A DNA stretch of 64,000 bases from Diphasiastrum complanatum (Eukaryota; Streptophyta; Lycopodiopsida; Lycopodiales; Lycopodiaceae), in the NCBI GenBank assembly GCA_029204225.1, contig CM055100.1:16150864-16214863 (forward strand), in the 5' to 3' direction. The position numbers and the translations under genes are program-made. Shown here piece after piece: positions 12,801-25,230 of the stretch; the first letter of the stretch is position 1, and every line of letters starts with the position of its first letter. The notes beneath the pieces are model-generated. The model was given only the letters and a program-made list of their open reading frames with translations. It searched no databases and was not told the origin of the DNA.

Positions 12801-15800
12801 CCCACGAGTCAATATAGTCCCAAAATACTGCAGTAACGGCGAAGTCTGTCCAGGTTGAACTGGAACACTCTGCATGGTAAATAAGTGATTCCAACCATTA
12901 ATAATCATAGGTTCGGCCAATGGGGACAGGTCAACAAAAGCTCTTTCAAAGCTTGGGAGACAGCTATGTTCCAAAACCAATTGACCACTTACATAATACA
13001 TTGACATTCATAGCCACATGCAAATAAGGCAAGAATGAAACCTGAAACTTTGCTATAGTGTCAGCTGTACGAAGAATGCCCTGCGGAGATTCTGCAGCAA
13101 GTTCAGCTGCTTCTTTATATTTCATTTGGGAAAATAGCTCTTGAAAACGCTGGACAACCTGCAGATTGAACACACTTCATCGTTTTCATTATAGGCAGTG
13201 AGTGAAAGAGTGTATTATGCACCTGATGGTTTAAACTCCATGGAGATGAATACTTCCCTTCAACAACCACAAAAGACTAGAGACATGGAAGAGTTGAGAG
13301 GTGCATAATCAAGGTTGACTCAGCATGAAAAGTTTCTAAGGGAAAAGTTTATATCAACGTATCAGAGCCTTCTCGAGTGGATATCCAAGTGCTCATGAAT
13401 ATAATGCAGCAGTGTCAGCATAGAATAAACAAAGACTTGATGTCTTGGAAAAGGCCTGCCTGTTCAGTTACTACAAACTCACTCATGGCCAGTCTTCAAT
13501 TTTGCAAGCTGTAACACCATTTAAGAGGAACTTAACTTTTCAAATACAGATCAAGAAGTTAGTCAAATTTCAGTGCAAAGCCTAATCCAAAACAAACTAT
13601 ATTCTACCAGGGTGGCTTGGAAAGATTCATTTTGAAACTTTCTTTTGTATATTGTGAAATATTTGATGTGCTAAAATGCAGACTATGATTGTGCAAAACT
13701 CCACCTGAAAGGTTTCAGGAGATCTTAATAGGATAATATTGATACTGAATATAAGCCAAGGGAAGGGAATAGAAAATGTTTGAAATTTCTTACAAAAGTA
13801 TATGTTTTATAGATAGCTTCAACACAAATTTTCTGGCATGAGTTCAACCAACAGGATGCATTGAGTGAGAATAAACCATACCAGGTTCTCAGCACCTGGC
13901 AAGTTGGCACGTTTCGCAAGATTGACAGCAAGCTCCAGGTTGTTCAGCTGCCAATTTGAAAGCATAGAGATCTGAGAATTCAGTAATGGGATTGCAAATC
14001 ATTAACTCTAATAAAAAAAATCACATGATTTTACCTGTCCACTAATGAAAGGTACAATAGTCGCCTCATTCACAGTGGCAAGCAGGACTTGACCGCGCCT
14101 GTTTACAGCATAAAACCCGCCTACTGATGGAGAATCTGCTGTCAAGAAGATTGGATCTGGACTGATTCTATTTCGGTACACCGCAGTTGCTGTTTCCAGA
14201 TCATAAACGAAAAGAAGGCCTAGCTTTGTGATCACATAAATAAGCCCATATTTATGGGAGATCTGAGAACACAAATCATATCAATAAGTGACAACCAAAT
14301 AAAAGTCATAATTGATGTAACTGAGAATGATGAGTATCATTGCACTTGTTGAATGGAACATGCAATATGCATTTTGAGAACTCTGCAAAGCTTGAATACA
14401 AGTCAAGTCTTGCAACAGTAGAATGAGCCCATGAAGAGCTTGATTCTGAACTCCATCACTTCAAGCAAAGAAAAACACGCTAAATTCATTCATGAAGAAC
14501 ACAAACATCATCAAGAACTAAATTTATCAATACTGTTTTAAACAGCACAAAGCGTAGAGTTTCTTCACAAAAGAACAGAGCAAATCTGACAAATTTAACC
14601 ACCTGCATAGCAACCGGAAAGTCGTCTGCAAAGTCGGGAGGGAAAAATAGGTCGGCCTGCTTCTTTGTGAATCCTGGTTTTCCTGTATTAAATTACAAAA
14701 TATATGTTAGAAAGTCATGAAAAAAGGTGAAACTGACATATCATTCGCGTTCTCTTCTCCCAAAATATCCTTCAGATTCACTTCTCCCAATATGCAGTTA
14801 AAAACATTAGCAATGCTAATACACAACCGTACAACTGGTTTTGGCAATCCTGAGCAATGTATTGATGCACCTCAAAAGACTCTTGTCAAGTTTCTAAATT
14901 GTCACTCCAAATAGTTTTACAGCAAACATTTACATTATCCCAAACAACTTGTTGCAAACCTGGCATTTTGCATTTTGCTTGATTCTGCTCCTATCAAAGA
15001 ATAAGTGAAAGATCTATACAGAGATCCATGAATTCTAGAAAGCTTGGATTAGCAACAGTCAAGATTTCCAAGATATTGCAGCTACAAACATCCATGAGGA
15101 CATGTGAGCATACATAAGCACAAATTCTCCTGGCTCCAGGGATAGTAGCTTGTATGGAATAGGAAGGAACTTCAAAATAAGATATTGTTATGCTAGGTTG
15201 GTAGCATGCACTTAAGAGGGACATTAAACCTGGATAAGCCAGGAAACAGACATCACTAGATGATTCCATGGAGGGCATTAGAGTGAGCTTTCGACAACTC
15301 AGAAAATAGAATACTCTCTTGTGAAGTAATGGAATGCATGAAAGCCCATAGCACAACCAAGACGAATTGCATGCACCACTTCGGGGCCCAAACAGGTAGA
15401 AGTCCAAATAAGTTGAAAAGGAACTCAAGTTCCTCATTTTGTGTGTCCACCAGAATTCTGATCCAAATGTATCATGTCTGATTGTAACATCCCATAATTG
15501 CGAACAATGCATCTGTGTCAAGTTGATGGATTGTGTCTGAAAAAGTAGGCTATAACACATGACTACAGATACTAGTACTGGTAGTGTGGCATGCTTCGAA
15601 TCTTAAGCGGAGCATCTCATATATCATCAGGTTGCCACATCTCTAATTCAAATATGATACCAAGGAGCGTAGTGTGACTGGCAGATCCCAAAAGAAGCAG
15701 TGTCATCTCCCCCTTATCTCATAGTATATCTGCTGTAACTGGTGTGAGAAAACAAGTTGTCCCAAAGCAATCCAAGGCCATGCAGCAAGCCTAAGTCCAG

Positions 15801-16786
15801 GTACCGTGTAGTATCAAAATCCCAAAGCATATGTCTCCATAAAACATGTCTTGTGGAGTTCTAATTCAATCCCTGATGGGCCTGACCAGACTCTTTTGAA
15901 ATGTCGTCTATGGATGGTTGAATATATGGATGGGACCCGTCTAGGTGCAATATGAAGATGTCAATTGTTTCCAGTTGTCATGAAGCTTGAAAATTCCAAG
16001 ATGAGTGATATCTCTACCCATAGAGCCCTTGGGATCACGTAAGTGCTAACCATAGATATTTGCTTCTGGCAACACGATATCCCTGGACCCCAAATGCATC
16101 ACTCTCTACAAATAGATCATCAGAGCACGAGAGAGAGAGAGAGAGAGAGAGAGAATTATCTAAACAAAACAGCTTGCATTTGAAGTTACTACTTACAATT
16201 GTACCTAAATCTTAAACTAGACAAAACTTGCTCAATTCTCGTAGTTCATTGGGATGCATTGGTTGCTTGGGTGTATCAACATGTCAAACTAAATGGTCAT
16301 CTCCAAGGCTGCCAGAATAGGTATCAATATATAAGAAGGGGTCATCATGATTATCACTGGATAAGAAAGCAAAACACCCTAGGTGATCCATGGAAAAAAG
16401 TCCATGGAATATAGAGAAAGAAAGACTCGAGCAACCTTTCCCGACCATAGTTCCTACAATTTTTTGCTGACTTCAATATTTGATTCTTTGAAGGGGCTGA
16501 ATTTGGTAAGCGACCAAGAAAATTCCTTCTCCAGCAACAAGATCTGCCTCATGTAATGAGTTTAGGAAGTAGGAGAATCTGAGCCCACCTATATTTGCAA
16601 GTTGCAACAGGTTCCCAGAAAAGGCTGATGGAAACAAGTTCCCTGACTCATGGCAGGTTGGGCAGACATTCTCGTCAAGAAACTTGTGTTGGTAAGCAAG
16701 CACTAACCAGCATGGCTGTACTGTGGAAGATAATGGCATCACAGACACAATCCTACAAGAACAATCAATGGCTGGCCCAGATTCTT

Positions 16787-16833
<47 letters not shown>

Positions 16834-19800
16834 CTCCAGATCCTAAACTTCCAAAAGTGATTCCAAATTTAATTCGTATTTAACTTTCCTGGAGTTATAT
16901 TACAAGCTACAGCCCAATTTCCAGTCAGCCAATAACTGACCTGGTTGTGCACCAAGCTCAATGATGTGCAGCTTTGAGGAAAGCTGGCCTGCTGCAATAG
17001 TTTTTGTTGCAAAAGATATAAGAATCGAAGGGGACTCATTTCCTGGAACCTGTGATAGGACAGAAAGACTATATGAATTTTCAATTTCGCAAGCTAACTT
17101 TGCAGCAAATTTCTGAGGCTTATGTTGAAGAGCATAAATGCGACTTAGTATTTTATGGAAATACCTTGAAAGTAGCAAAAGATGCTGCATGTGCCTCCAA
17201 TGCTTGACTTCTTTGCTGGTCAACTGAAAATAACTGCATATTCCCCTTTACCAACTGTGGCCGCTGCTCAAAAACAAAGCAAGTGTCAACAAATGAATTA
17301 TAAACCTACTTCCACCAATCTGGAAGAACAAAAAAACAAAGCAATTTTATTTCGTTCAGTTACAATGATTTATCTCGTATGGAGTACAGAAGTGATTTAT
17401 GCATATACAAAGTATAATCAGGATATCTATTATCGAGAACTAAATTTGCACCTCAGGTGCTCCAGGGGCAATTCCAATCAGTACAAGCCATTTTTCAGTT
17501 GGATCACAACGGTAATTGATGATTTGATTTCCAGTCAAATTGGCCGTTCTGTCGAACATCTTGATCGGCTCGGAATCACCTAATCAGATCAAGCTTAAGA
17601 TAATGAGGTTGCAAGCAATTACTGCAACACACATCAGTTCATGATGTAAAAGTTTCATTGATACAAAATGTTTAGCAGGGAAATGGATCTACCTTCTATA
17701 GACCAATGATATACTGAAACTTGGGTTACAAGGCCCAGCAATTTTGGTGTGATCCATTTCCAGAACACAACCTTCAAAAATAAGAAGAAAATTTCACACT
17801 TAGTAGCATGCAAAATATTTCAATCAAAATTTATGTGACTATTAGAAAATATCAGAAAGGTTTGCAAATATCCGTCTTTTCCATCTAAAGATAATGCAAG
17901 CAAACATCTTTTTTCCATAAAAAGAAAATCGTGTTTTTGGAATTCTATAAAAGAAGCCACATGTAAAAAGATTTCTTACAAATACTTAACAGTTCCATTC
18001 GTGAGTTTTAACACAAAAGAAGCCACATGTAAAAGGATTTCTTCATCCTAGTCGCCGTTCAACCATACGGTGATTGCAACAACAAGATATTTGAAGTTTT
18101 TGTTGATCATACATCAGAAAGAAATAGAAGTGGTAATACTTTCTGGGTTGACATAGATGCAGCCTAGCCACCACTACCACTTATAGATACAAATAGATAT
18201 TGATTCAAAAGAGCAAGCAATAAATAGGTTGACAATGTGTCATAAAGTTTGCCAGAATAATCCTCACCTGCTCTGGCATCTGATAAGACTTCATCTTTGC
18301 TTTCATCTCAATGTTAAATATTTGCAAGTGATCCTGTGTGGAGCCCGGAATTTGAGCTGCAAGTCAGCAAACATACAGCTTTCAACAAATTCCAACATGA
18401 AGAATGACTTAAACGTCTAGAATGGCTTCGGCTGTCAAAACATGGCTGAGGAAATATCTAACTAAAATTTTCTTAAACTGTGTCTTGTTTTGAATATGAG
18501 GCTTTAAGTGGATGCGCCACTCGGCATGAAAAATCTGATAATTGGAAAGGATTTCTAAAGCAAGATCCCCTTTGTATAGCAAACATCAATCCTCTTGCAC
18601 TTTTCAACAAAAAAAAAACTACAAAAGATGAATATTCCAAATAAGTGATTCATCTCTCCTGGTAGCTACTTCATGCATCAGCACCAGTAGCCTGCATGAA
18701 TTTGCAAGTTCACATATCACAATAATGAACATTATTGCAAACGAATATTTATGGATACAATTAGAGTATGATCGTAAAATAATTTACATCAATAACCACT
18801 AAAGTTTTGTAATTCATGATAAAAATATATGTTTTAATAGATCAGTGGAAACCTACTCGGCCTAACAGTAGGTTTGTGGCTTACCAACACCACAGACAGC
18901 TTAGAGGAAGTGGGGGACAGGAATAATTACCCCCTACACGTGTGTCAAGATTTAATGGTGTGAGACATCAATCGGTCAGCTTGCAGAGTAGTATTGTGAG
19001 AAATCCGGCTAGACTCCAAGTATTGTACTTTCACATTATGAACCACTATGCTACGTGAGATTAGGTGATGTATGATAAGTGAATCTCTACATTCAAATTC
19101 CTAATGGTATCAGAGTTATTTGAGATCCCATGAGCCGGTGAGTTCGAGAACTCTATATCCTGTTATGAGCCAAGAAAATCCCTCTGCTGCCAAAAGATCC
19201 AACACATCTATTTGTCAAAAAACATATTAACGATTAGCACACAATTTATTGCAATATGGAGGTTTACCCAAAAAAAAAACTAAATCTAAATGCTCCCTAC
19301 ATACTGGAGATAGTAGCCCAATTGACTCCAGAAATAGACAGTTTCCTTGACATAAGAGCTCTGAGTAGGTCTTGTAGTTGCACATCTATTACTACACTAT
19401 CTAGAATGTGGCTTGTCTAATGAAAACAATGGCCTGAAGGACATTCCAAAAAAGGAAGAAATACAGTGGTGAAATTCATCTTCATCTACTTCCCCAATAA
19501 GACCCATCATCGTATCCCTTGGTGTAAGTATGTTCACATTCAACTAAATAGAGAGGAATGTTTACCTTAATATCGTCAACAAATTACAAAAATGGCCCTT
19601 TGACAGCTTGATGAATGAAGGTGGTAAACAATGCATGCATCTACGTTTGCTTAACCCTCCCTTGTATGCAGGAGTACATAGATAGTGGTCCTCCAATCCT
19701 CATTGTTGCAATGTCCAAGAACTCAAAATAAACATCTCACCTTTGAGGGCAAGTATTCTGCTAACGGGATTCATCAATGCAGAGTCTGCTGTGATAGGTC

Positions 19801-22800
19801 GGCGAAGAGGCTGCAAAGGCAAACTCATATCAATAATGACAACACTGTTTTGAGGAGCAGTCTCCCGGACACATATGTATTTTTCAGATTCCATGGTGAC
19901 ATGATTGAACGTGATGAACTGCGAATTGATGCCCAGACTTGTCAACTGCAATGGCGCACAACATAAGTTATATAAGTCGTGATTTCATCATTCTTAACTG
20001 AAACCAGATCCCATCTAAGCACCCTATACAAAAGATTCACAAGGATGAGTGATGCAAAAGTGAATTGTAAAAAAGTAGATACGCTACACCTTACATTTTG
20101 CTTCAAAAGTCTTCCAAAAGAGAACAAGGAATTGGTCTAGTTGGAAGCAACAAGAGGGTAACTATATTGACGCTCTCTCATATGAAACAACATACTAAAA
20201 TCATCATTCTCATTTGACATTCCCTAAGTCATTCTTGACCTAGAAGCTTATCTAAACAAAAGGATAACATCATGTGAAAATGATTACCCCAATACAACAA
20301 AGTATACCTAAATAACTATCAAAATAGCTTCAACAAAGTACGAAAAAAAGTTTAAAGAAACTAGATCAAACTATACATGACTGGATTTTGGTGATTTTGT
20401 ACTAAGGGAGATTTGATGGCAAATCCCTTGAAGGCTAAGATTATAATCATTATGCATCGAGGTCATTTCGTAGACATTTCACTTGGGGGATCAACCCTTG
20501 AGAAAGTAGCTTTGTATATGTCCATAGAAGTCTGATTTCAATTTCTCTACATGGCCATCAGATTCAAATATACTAGTATAAACATAAACCTCCCTCCCAA
20601 GTACACTAGAGAGGTGAAGCTCTCAAACTCACTTTGAGGATGCTCCTATAATGTGTTGTCTCTTCAATTCACTAGTCACTTTGACATTGGTGTATGTGAT
20701 AGAAATCTGGTCAACTTATTAAATCAAACTAATCTTGAATCTCTCCACTCCAAGTCTCCAAGTATTCAAAGTTTCAAACATTTGCAAATGATTCATAGTA
20801 AGTCCACCACAACCAATTATACTACCAAAGTTTCATATCCCCTCAACAATTAAGGCACTATTTAGACTAATAGCATGTTATCAACAAATATGCGCACTTG
20901 GAGAACATTCTACATACAATTGTTCACATTTGATACATACTTGAACAATGAGGATGCTACGAGACATAGAATTTACAATTTACAATCGCTCTAGACCTCT
21001 CTCACAATTCTTTTAGTGGATGCTCATTACACACTTTGACATCATTTATATACATAGGAATCAAGTTCGAGAGAGATGGCTAAGGCTCCCTTCTAAAGCA
21101 CACAACGAAGGGTACTTATTCACGGTCTACAATTTGAAAAGGGACAACTCAAATACTCCTCACACAAACTATACGACCAGAACCTTTTGATTTGAAACGT
21201 ATTGTTTCATACATACAGAACAGAATGTTACTTTTAAGTACAAAACAAGGTGTACGATGCCCTTCTTCAAATTATTTTTCAAAGTAAAAGCCTTTTATGG
21301 GCACCCAAGAAATCATAAATTTGCAAAGAAACGGTACATTCCATTACTCCAGATCACAAAAAGGAGATGATGAGCAAGAGAAAACTAATTTGTATTGATA
21401 AATAATTGCTTTAGAAATTAGGGCTACTAAGAAAGCAATAGAACATAATGAGACAAACAAAGGGAAAGGGGGGGTTTGGAAGGCACACACTCTCTCTATT
21501 TATCTATTTCACTAGATTTCTCACTGACTTTTTTAACTCTCCCTACCTGCATCTCTATGTCTCTATCTACCTCTCCCTATCGACCGCTTTCTATTTTTCT
21601 CTCTTTCTCTGCCTCTCGTTATTTGACTCGCTCTTTATATGCCTCTCCCTATCTATGTTCATCTATATGTCTCTCTTTCTTTATTTATTTGTGTCTCCAT
21701 ATGTGGAGACAAACAAATAAATAGAGAGAGAAAGAGAGACACTATCCAAGAGGCATCGAAACTCTAATTTTGAGTCAAAATAGTGTGAATTATGAATCCT
21801 AGTATGAGCCCTTAGTTTTTGCTTAATTGAACAAGATTCAAAAAATAAATAAATGAAAGAAAGTTTTCTGATCTTTTTTTGAATTGGGACATTCCACTTT
21901 GGAATGGGCAACTATGCCTAGATTATGGCTTTAGGATATGAGGAAATTAATTGCTCAGACATTCATAAAGCTTGTCTCCAACCCTCCTTAAGTAAATGGT
22001 CTTGCCGTAGTTACCTCAAAGATAATGCATCGTTTATAGCAATTTGAGTTCATTGCTATTTTTCCTTGCTCACGTGAAGAATTTGATGTTTCTGAATTTC
22101 AAGACATAAATGCATCACATCCTTACACTCCTCTTTGCTAGAAGCTCTTGGTGGCCATTCTAGGGCACAAAGATCCCTCTGCTCTGCAAAACATATTACT
22201 CTTACATAAAACATCAAACATGTCACTATTGAGTCATCTGCCTCTAACAAGTCATTGGCAGTTTTCTTAGTTACAAAAATTTAATCAAGTAGCACATTAA
22301 CTTCTCCGCATATCCCCTCTTTAACACAGTTTTCAAAGCACATTGCTTAAAATTTCCCACACTTAAGCTTTGCCAGAGCGTAACTTTGTTAGGTTGTCAA
22401 CCAACCTATCCTAGGATACTAGGGATCCGACTATGCTTCTATACGATTTTCTATCCAATTCAAGTTTACGGTATAACAAAAACAAATTTTCAAGAAGGCT
22501 CTGAATCCAATAAACGGTCTTTTTTATCAGACTAGCGTCCTAATCAAAGCTCGTTCAAGCTTTGTCACCGTCGATGGTCACAAGACTCTTAGATGAGACT
22601 TTTCCCTAATGCATCGATGCATCGGAATCCCTGTGGAAGGAAAAATCAATATGGCTGATCCACCAGCTTCTTCTGAAATTCAAAGCTGCTGCCCCGCATC
22701 TGAGGAATGGCCTACACATCTAGCCCGTTGCTGAATCCCGATGGTCTTAGGCTGTCGATTTTGGAAAAATGCCTACATTATTTTGTTTTTCCTACATCAG

Positions 22801-22983
22801 ATCGATAACTTCTCAATTCTATCAACTTCCAGATGGAAGTTTCTTAGTGGAGGTTAACGTGAATAGGCGGTTTGTGTGATTCATATGTTACGCTTTACTC
22901 ACTAGGTATATTCCAAGGAAAGTAACAAACGAGCTCACCGTCAGGGCTTCTTTCATGGCAATCGGAGCATTCGCCGCAGCCAT
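3527..22983 (-). CDS. CHC: Clathrin heavy chain, complete gene, 30 coding exons
   Basis: Encodes the three-legged scaffold subunit of clathrin coats, which with light chains builds vesicle cages at the plasma membrane, trans-Golgi network and cell plate. Exons: 22939-22983, 19741-19945, 18268-18356, 17693-17771, 17452-17579, 17165-17263, 16941-17049, 14603-14682, 14035-14262, 13882-13947, 13042-13158, 12672-12869, 12016-12132, 11801-11860, 10753-10839, 9423-9506, 9212-9346, 8689-8751, 8496-8600, 8267-8379, 7724-7976, 7426-7562, 7043-7321, 5955-6957, 5197-5682, 4907-5077, 4364-4549, 4076-4198, 3782-3892, 3527-3652. They sum to 5082 nt (1693 residues plus TAG), close to the roughly 1700 of plant family members. 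All junctions are GT..AG and keep phase, with no stop or frameshift. The start [15 protein letters not shown] matches the plant family N terminus, and the tail is Gly/Met/Pro-rich. Mid-size introns not listed separately show nothing notable. It looks functional. Confidence 0.97.
7977..8266 (-). other. Clathrin intron 20, hosting a SINE-like insertion
   Basis: A 290-bp intron with GT..AG ends that splits a Ser codon (AG|T). More than a third of it is a tRNA-derived SINE-like segment listed separately. Confidence 0.85.
8140..8252 (-). mobile_element. tRNA-derived SINE-like insertion in clathrin intron 20
   Basis: On the minus strand this segment starts ACCGACTGGTGTAGCATG, which resembles a degenerate A box. 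It then has AGCTTCAATTCCCTGCCC, a decayed form of the GGTTCGAATCC B box followed by CCTGCCC, and ends in a T run after GGCCTTTTTGCACTTAA. This order and spacing are those of plant tRNA-derived SINEs. Both promoter boxes are mutated and I see no clean target-site duplication. It begins about 14 bp inside the splice donor of exon 20. Confidence 0.55.
9507..10752 (-). other. Clathrin intron 15, nothing recognised
   Basis: A 1246-bp AT-rich intron with canonical ends. I see no gene, RNA or transposon signature; short open frames within it are incidental. Confidence 0.6.
10840..11800 (-). other. Clathrin intron 14, nothing recognised
   Basis: A 961-bp AT-rich intron with canonical ends and no recognisable element. 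Confidence 0.6.
16129..16154. repeat. (GA)n microsatellite
   Basis: An uninterrupted GA dinucleotide run within clathrin intron 7. Confidence 0.95.
16790..16829. repeat. (GA)n microsatellite
   Basis: An uninterrupted 40-bp GA run within clathrin intron 7, about 110 bp from exon 7. Confidence 0.95.
18357..19740 (-). other. Clathrin intron 2 with an LTR retrotransposon remnant
   Basis: A 1384-bp intron splitting an Ala codon (G|CT). Around 18840-19120 the plus strand reads like a decayed LTR that ends at a primer-binding-site-like motif, listed separately. No retrotransposon protein is left. Confidence 0.5.
19105..19116 (+). promoter_or_regulatory. Primer-binding-site-like motif of a decayed LTR element
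   Basis: TGGTATCAGAGT differs at the last base from TGGTATCAGAGC, the initiator-tRNA-Met-complementary primer site of plant Copia elements. It sits in clathrin intron 2, after LTR-like DNA (about 18840-19104). It is a fossil; no coding part follows. Confidence 0.4.
19946..22938 (-). other. Clathrin intron 1 with CT-rich tract and hairpin
   Basis: At 2993 bp this is the longest intron, separating a 45-nt first coding exon from the rest. A long first intron is common in plant housekeeping genes and may carry expression signals, but that is inference. It contains a CT-rich tract (about 21485-21700) and a large inverted repeat (21669-21741). The rest is AT-rich and shows nothing recognisable. 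Confidence 0.6.
21669..21741. repeat. Large inverted repeat (hairpin) in clathrin intron 1
   Basis: The left arm GTCTCTCTTTCT..TATTTATTTG and the right arm CAAATAAATA..AGAAAGAGAGAC pair around a second palindrome GTCTCC..GGAGAC. A short bulge in the right arm is the main imperfection. It sits at the edge of a CT-rich tract. Confidence 0.75.
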
Positions 22984-23700
22984 ATTGCTAAGCCGAACAA
23001 AGAACACTTATAAAGTCTGATTTGTATGCAAGGTTTTTAGTGCAGCCGCCAGATCAAATAACAGATCCAGCAGCTTCAGTTCTCTTCTATCCCGCCTCTC
23101 TTGTCCTTCTTCCACTTGCTCAAAATGTGCTCTGCTTATGCCTTTTCGAACCTACACACCACAACGCTCCATCAGCAGACCTACAAGCGAAGCACAAAAG
23201 AATCTAAACCAGAATTACAAAATCATGGCGAATGCAAAAAAGGGATCTCAACATAAACAAGAAGATGTAGTAATGGTAACCGAGAGGTTTGGAGGCCAAA
23301 TGCGTTGGAACAAGAGCACCAAATCTGATGCAACGAAAAACAGACCATAACAGAAAATGCTGCACCGGATCTTAGCCCTGCTCCAGCGATGTAGATCCAC
23401 GGCTGATGCAAGGATTGGAGAGGGGAGGGCGAGAAGCAACCCCTGCAGCCAAGCCAAAGCCAAAGCCACGCCGAGCAAAAGCAAAGAAAAATAAAAACAC
23501 AGCTCGATAAGACGAGGATCGGAGGACCACGAAAACAGAAAAGAAAAAAAAAAACCAAGGTTACCGGCTGATCCCCGGTTTCCGGTCAGCTCTCCCCCTC
23601 CATTCCAGACCGCCGAGGCCTGGTTCCACCGGCAATCACCGCTGGAAGACTGTATCAAACACCGGTACCGCCAGTTCCGGTCAGAGTAACTGGGGGAAGT
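22984..23700 (-). promoter_or_regulatory. Clathrin 5' leader and promoter region
   Basis: Directly upstream of the ATG at 22983. The part at 23340-23700 is clearly GC-richer than its surroundings and has CT-rich pyrimidine stretches on the minus strand, as plant housekeeping leaders do. The long frames here (23223-23658) are explained by this composition. A TTTATAAG motif at about 23008-23015 lies only some 30 nt from the ATG and is doubtful as a TATA box. The start site cannot be fixed. Confidence 0.5.
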
Positions 23701-24244
23701 TTTTTATGAATATAAGGAACATTCCAGAGCGGCTCATGTGCCACATGACACTTAGCCTAAAAGGCCAACTTAGCTTTATATATTGTACAAAAATACATTT
23801 GTTTATAACTTTATTTGCTATCTCTCAAAGAGCACATACCTTTGGGTGACTCAATCTCTCGAAACAAGTAATCAAGCTAGAATTATCTCATTGTAATGCA
23901 ATTTGTAGACCTTGGAAACCCTGAGACTTGTTATGAACATTTGTCGTCAAGCCATCGTGGTGGTGAGACAAGAAGCAAATTATAATCTTCATGGTATGAG
24001 AGTGAACATATATGAATCTTAATTTACTCTCGTAGGAATCTTCCAAGAGTTACAACCTTAGAGAACTTTTCAAATTCCATGAGGGGACTAGATATTTTTT
24101 GGTCCCATCCCATTTTCAAGATTGCATCCAAGAGGGCCGAGTGATTTAAGCTTATGTCCACGAGGACGACAAATTTTTAGAGCATCCAATTTATGACAAA
24201 CGAGATCGCAAAGAGAAAGTGGGGGTTGATTAGTACACTAGATC
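23701..24244. other. Intergenic, upstream of clathrin
   Basis: AT-rich DNA between the clathrin promoter and a Gypsy fragment. Its right end (from about 24060) may be an untranslatable upstream part of that fragment. Nothing else is recognised. Confidence 0.4.
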
Positions 24245-25230
24245 ATGGAGGATAATGGAGATGATTTGGAGATGTATATTTGCTTCATAGATTGTCAGAT
24301 GGGTGATCGAGAGTTGGACACGTATGTCCAAGAGTTCTTAGATTATTTGGCCAAGGTGCCGCTCTTCGATCTGAAATTGGCCCAGTGGCAATTCATTTAT
24401 GGACTACCGACCGATTACCAAAATGAGTGCAAACTAAATGTCCTCCACACATTGGATGATGTTATCCGAGTAGCTAAAGCCTACGATAGCAATATGGTTG
24501 CCTCTCAGAAGAGTACGCACGAACAATTGACCCAGAAACCAAAATCTAAAAAGCCAAAAAATAAGAGGAAAAAATTGTTTTTTTGGAACTGTTGCGTACC
24601 AATAGAAGAAGAAGAAAAACAAGAAGCCAGTTGTAAAAAACAAGGCATGGATCATGGCACTTAAAGAGAACCTCTTCCTTCTGTGCAATAAAGTCGGGCA
24701 CCATGCTAAATGATGCCCTGACAAGAAGAATAAGGCATCGACCCTCATGACATTGGATTTACTCATAGGTAAATTGCAAGTTGATTTAATGCAAGATTTA
24801 AAACAAGAGTTTAACGACATTTTCAAAACAACTCCCTTATGGTTTATCCACCCCGGTCCGTGGATCATAAACATGAGTTGATGTTCGATAGTCGCCCCAT
24901 TTTCAAACAACCTTATAGATTTAGTCAAAAGGAAGAGGGAGAAGTGGCTAGGCAAATTGAGGAATACCTTAAAATGTGACATATCAGACCAGGTAAGTCA
25001 CCATGGAGAGCGCACGTTCTTCTTAAAAATAAGAAAGATGGCGGTTTTCGGTTATGTGTGGATTACAAGGATTTGAAGAAACTTATCGTAAAAAATATAT
25101 ATTCACTACCTAGGATGGATGATCAATTGAATGGAGCAAAATTCTTCATGAAAATCAAGCTTTATACGGGATATCATCAGATTAGGATACATTCGGATGA
25201 TGTATGTAAGACCAATTTTTCTTTGTCTAT
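24245..25230 (+). pseudogene. Ty3/Gypsy gag-pol fragment, decayed
   Basis: Bases 24245-24664 encode a retrotransposon gag core (VQEFLDYLAKVPLFDLKLAQ, FIYGLPTDYQ). A zinc knuckle remnant follows at about 24685-24722 (LCNKVGHHAK, stop, CPDKK). From about 24790 reverse transcriptase begins in broken frames, and 25058-25230 reads VDYKDLKKLIVKNIYSLPRM, KFFMKIKLYTGYHQIRI and KTNF. These are the fingers and palm start of Gypsy reverse transcriptase. The copy stops before the catalytic FxDD segment; protease, RNase H and integrase are absent. Several stops and frameshifts make it dead. Confidence 0.85.

Larger units (their letters stand above)
3893..13947 (-). other. Clathrin exons 10-28: linker and leg (clathrin repeats)
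   Basis: These exons encode residues 355 to about 1614: ankle linker, distal leg, knee and proximal leg, built from the seven alpha-helical clathrin heavy chain repeats. Exon 24 (5955-6957, 1003 nt) is much the largest and starts in [14 protein letters not shown]. Light chain binding lies in the proximal leg (exons 25-28), which contains [20 protein letters not shown] and [18 protein letters not shown]. Domain placement rests on the known family structure. Confidence 0.88.
14683..16940 (-). other. Clathrin intron 7 with two GA microsatellites and likely transposon debris
   Basis: A 2258-bp intron. Its middle (about 15000-16750) differs in texture from the other introns, being less AT-rich with a 188-codon open minus frame at 14994-15560. 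That suggests an old insertion, but no domain is recognisable. GA microsatellites lie at 16129-16154 and 16790-16829, either side of the 16200-16780 segment. Confidence 0.5.
14035..22983 (-). other. Clathrin exons 1-9: N-terminal beta-propeller
   Basis: Exons 1-9 encode residues 1-354, the seven-bladed beta-propeller at the clathrin foot that binds adaptor clathrin-box peptides. Visible family landmarks are [52 protein letters not shown] and [20 protein letters not shown]. Exon 9 ends at [10 protein letters not shown], which closes the propeller. Domain limits follow the known clathrin structure; the residues are read directly. Confidence 0.9.

Noticed and set aside
14994-15560. 188-codon minus-strand frame in clathrin intron 7 as a gene
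   Set aside because: No domain, no start context and no splice link; it lies inside an intron of an intact gene.
23223-23658. 111- and 136-codon frames upstream of clathrin as a gene
   Set aside because: They overlap in different frames, are Leu/Phe-rich from the GC/CT-rich leader, and lie where the clathrin promoter and 5' UTR should be.
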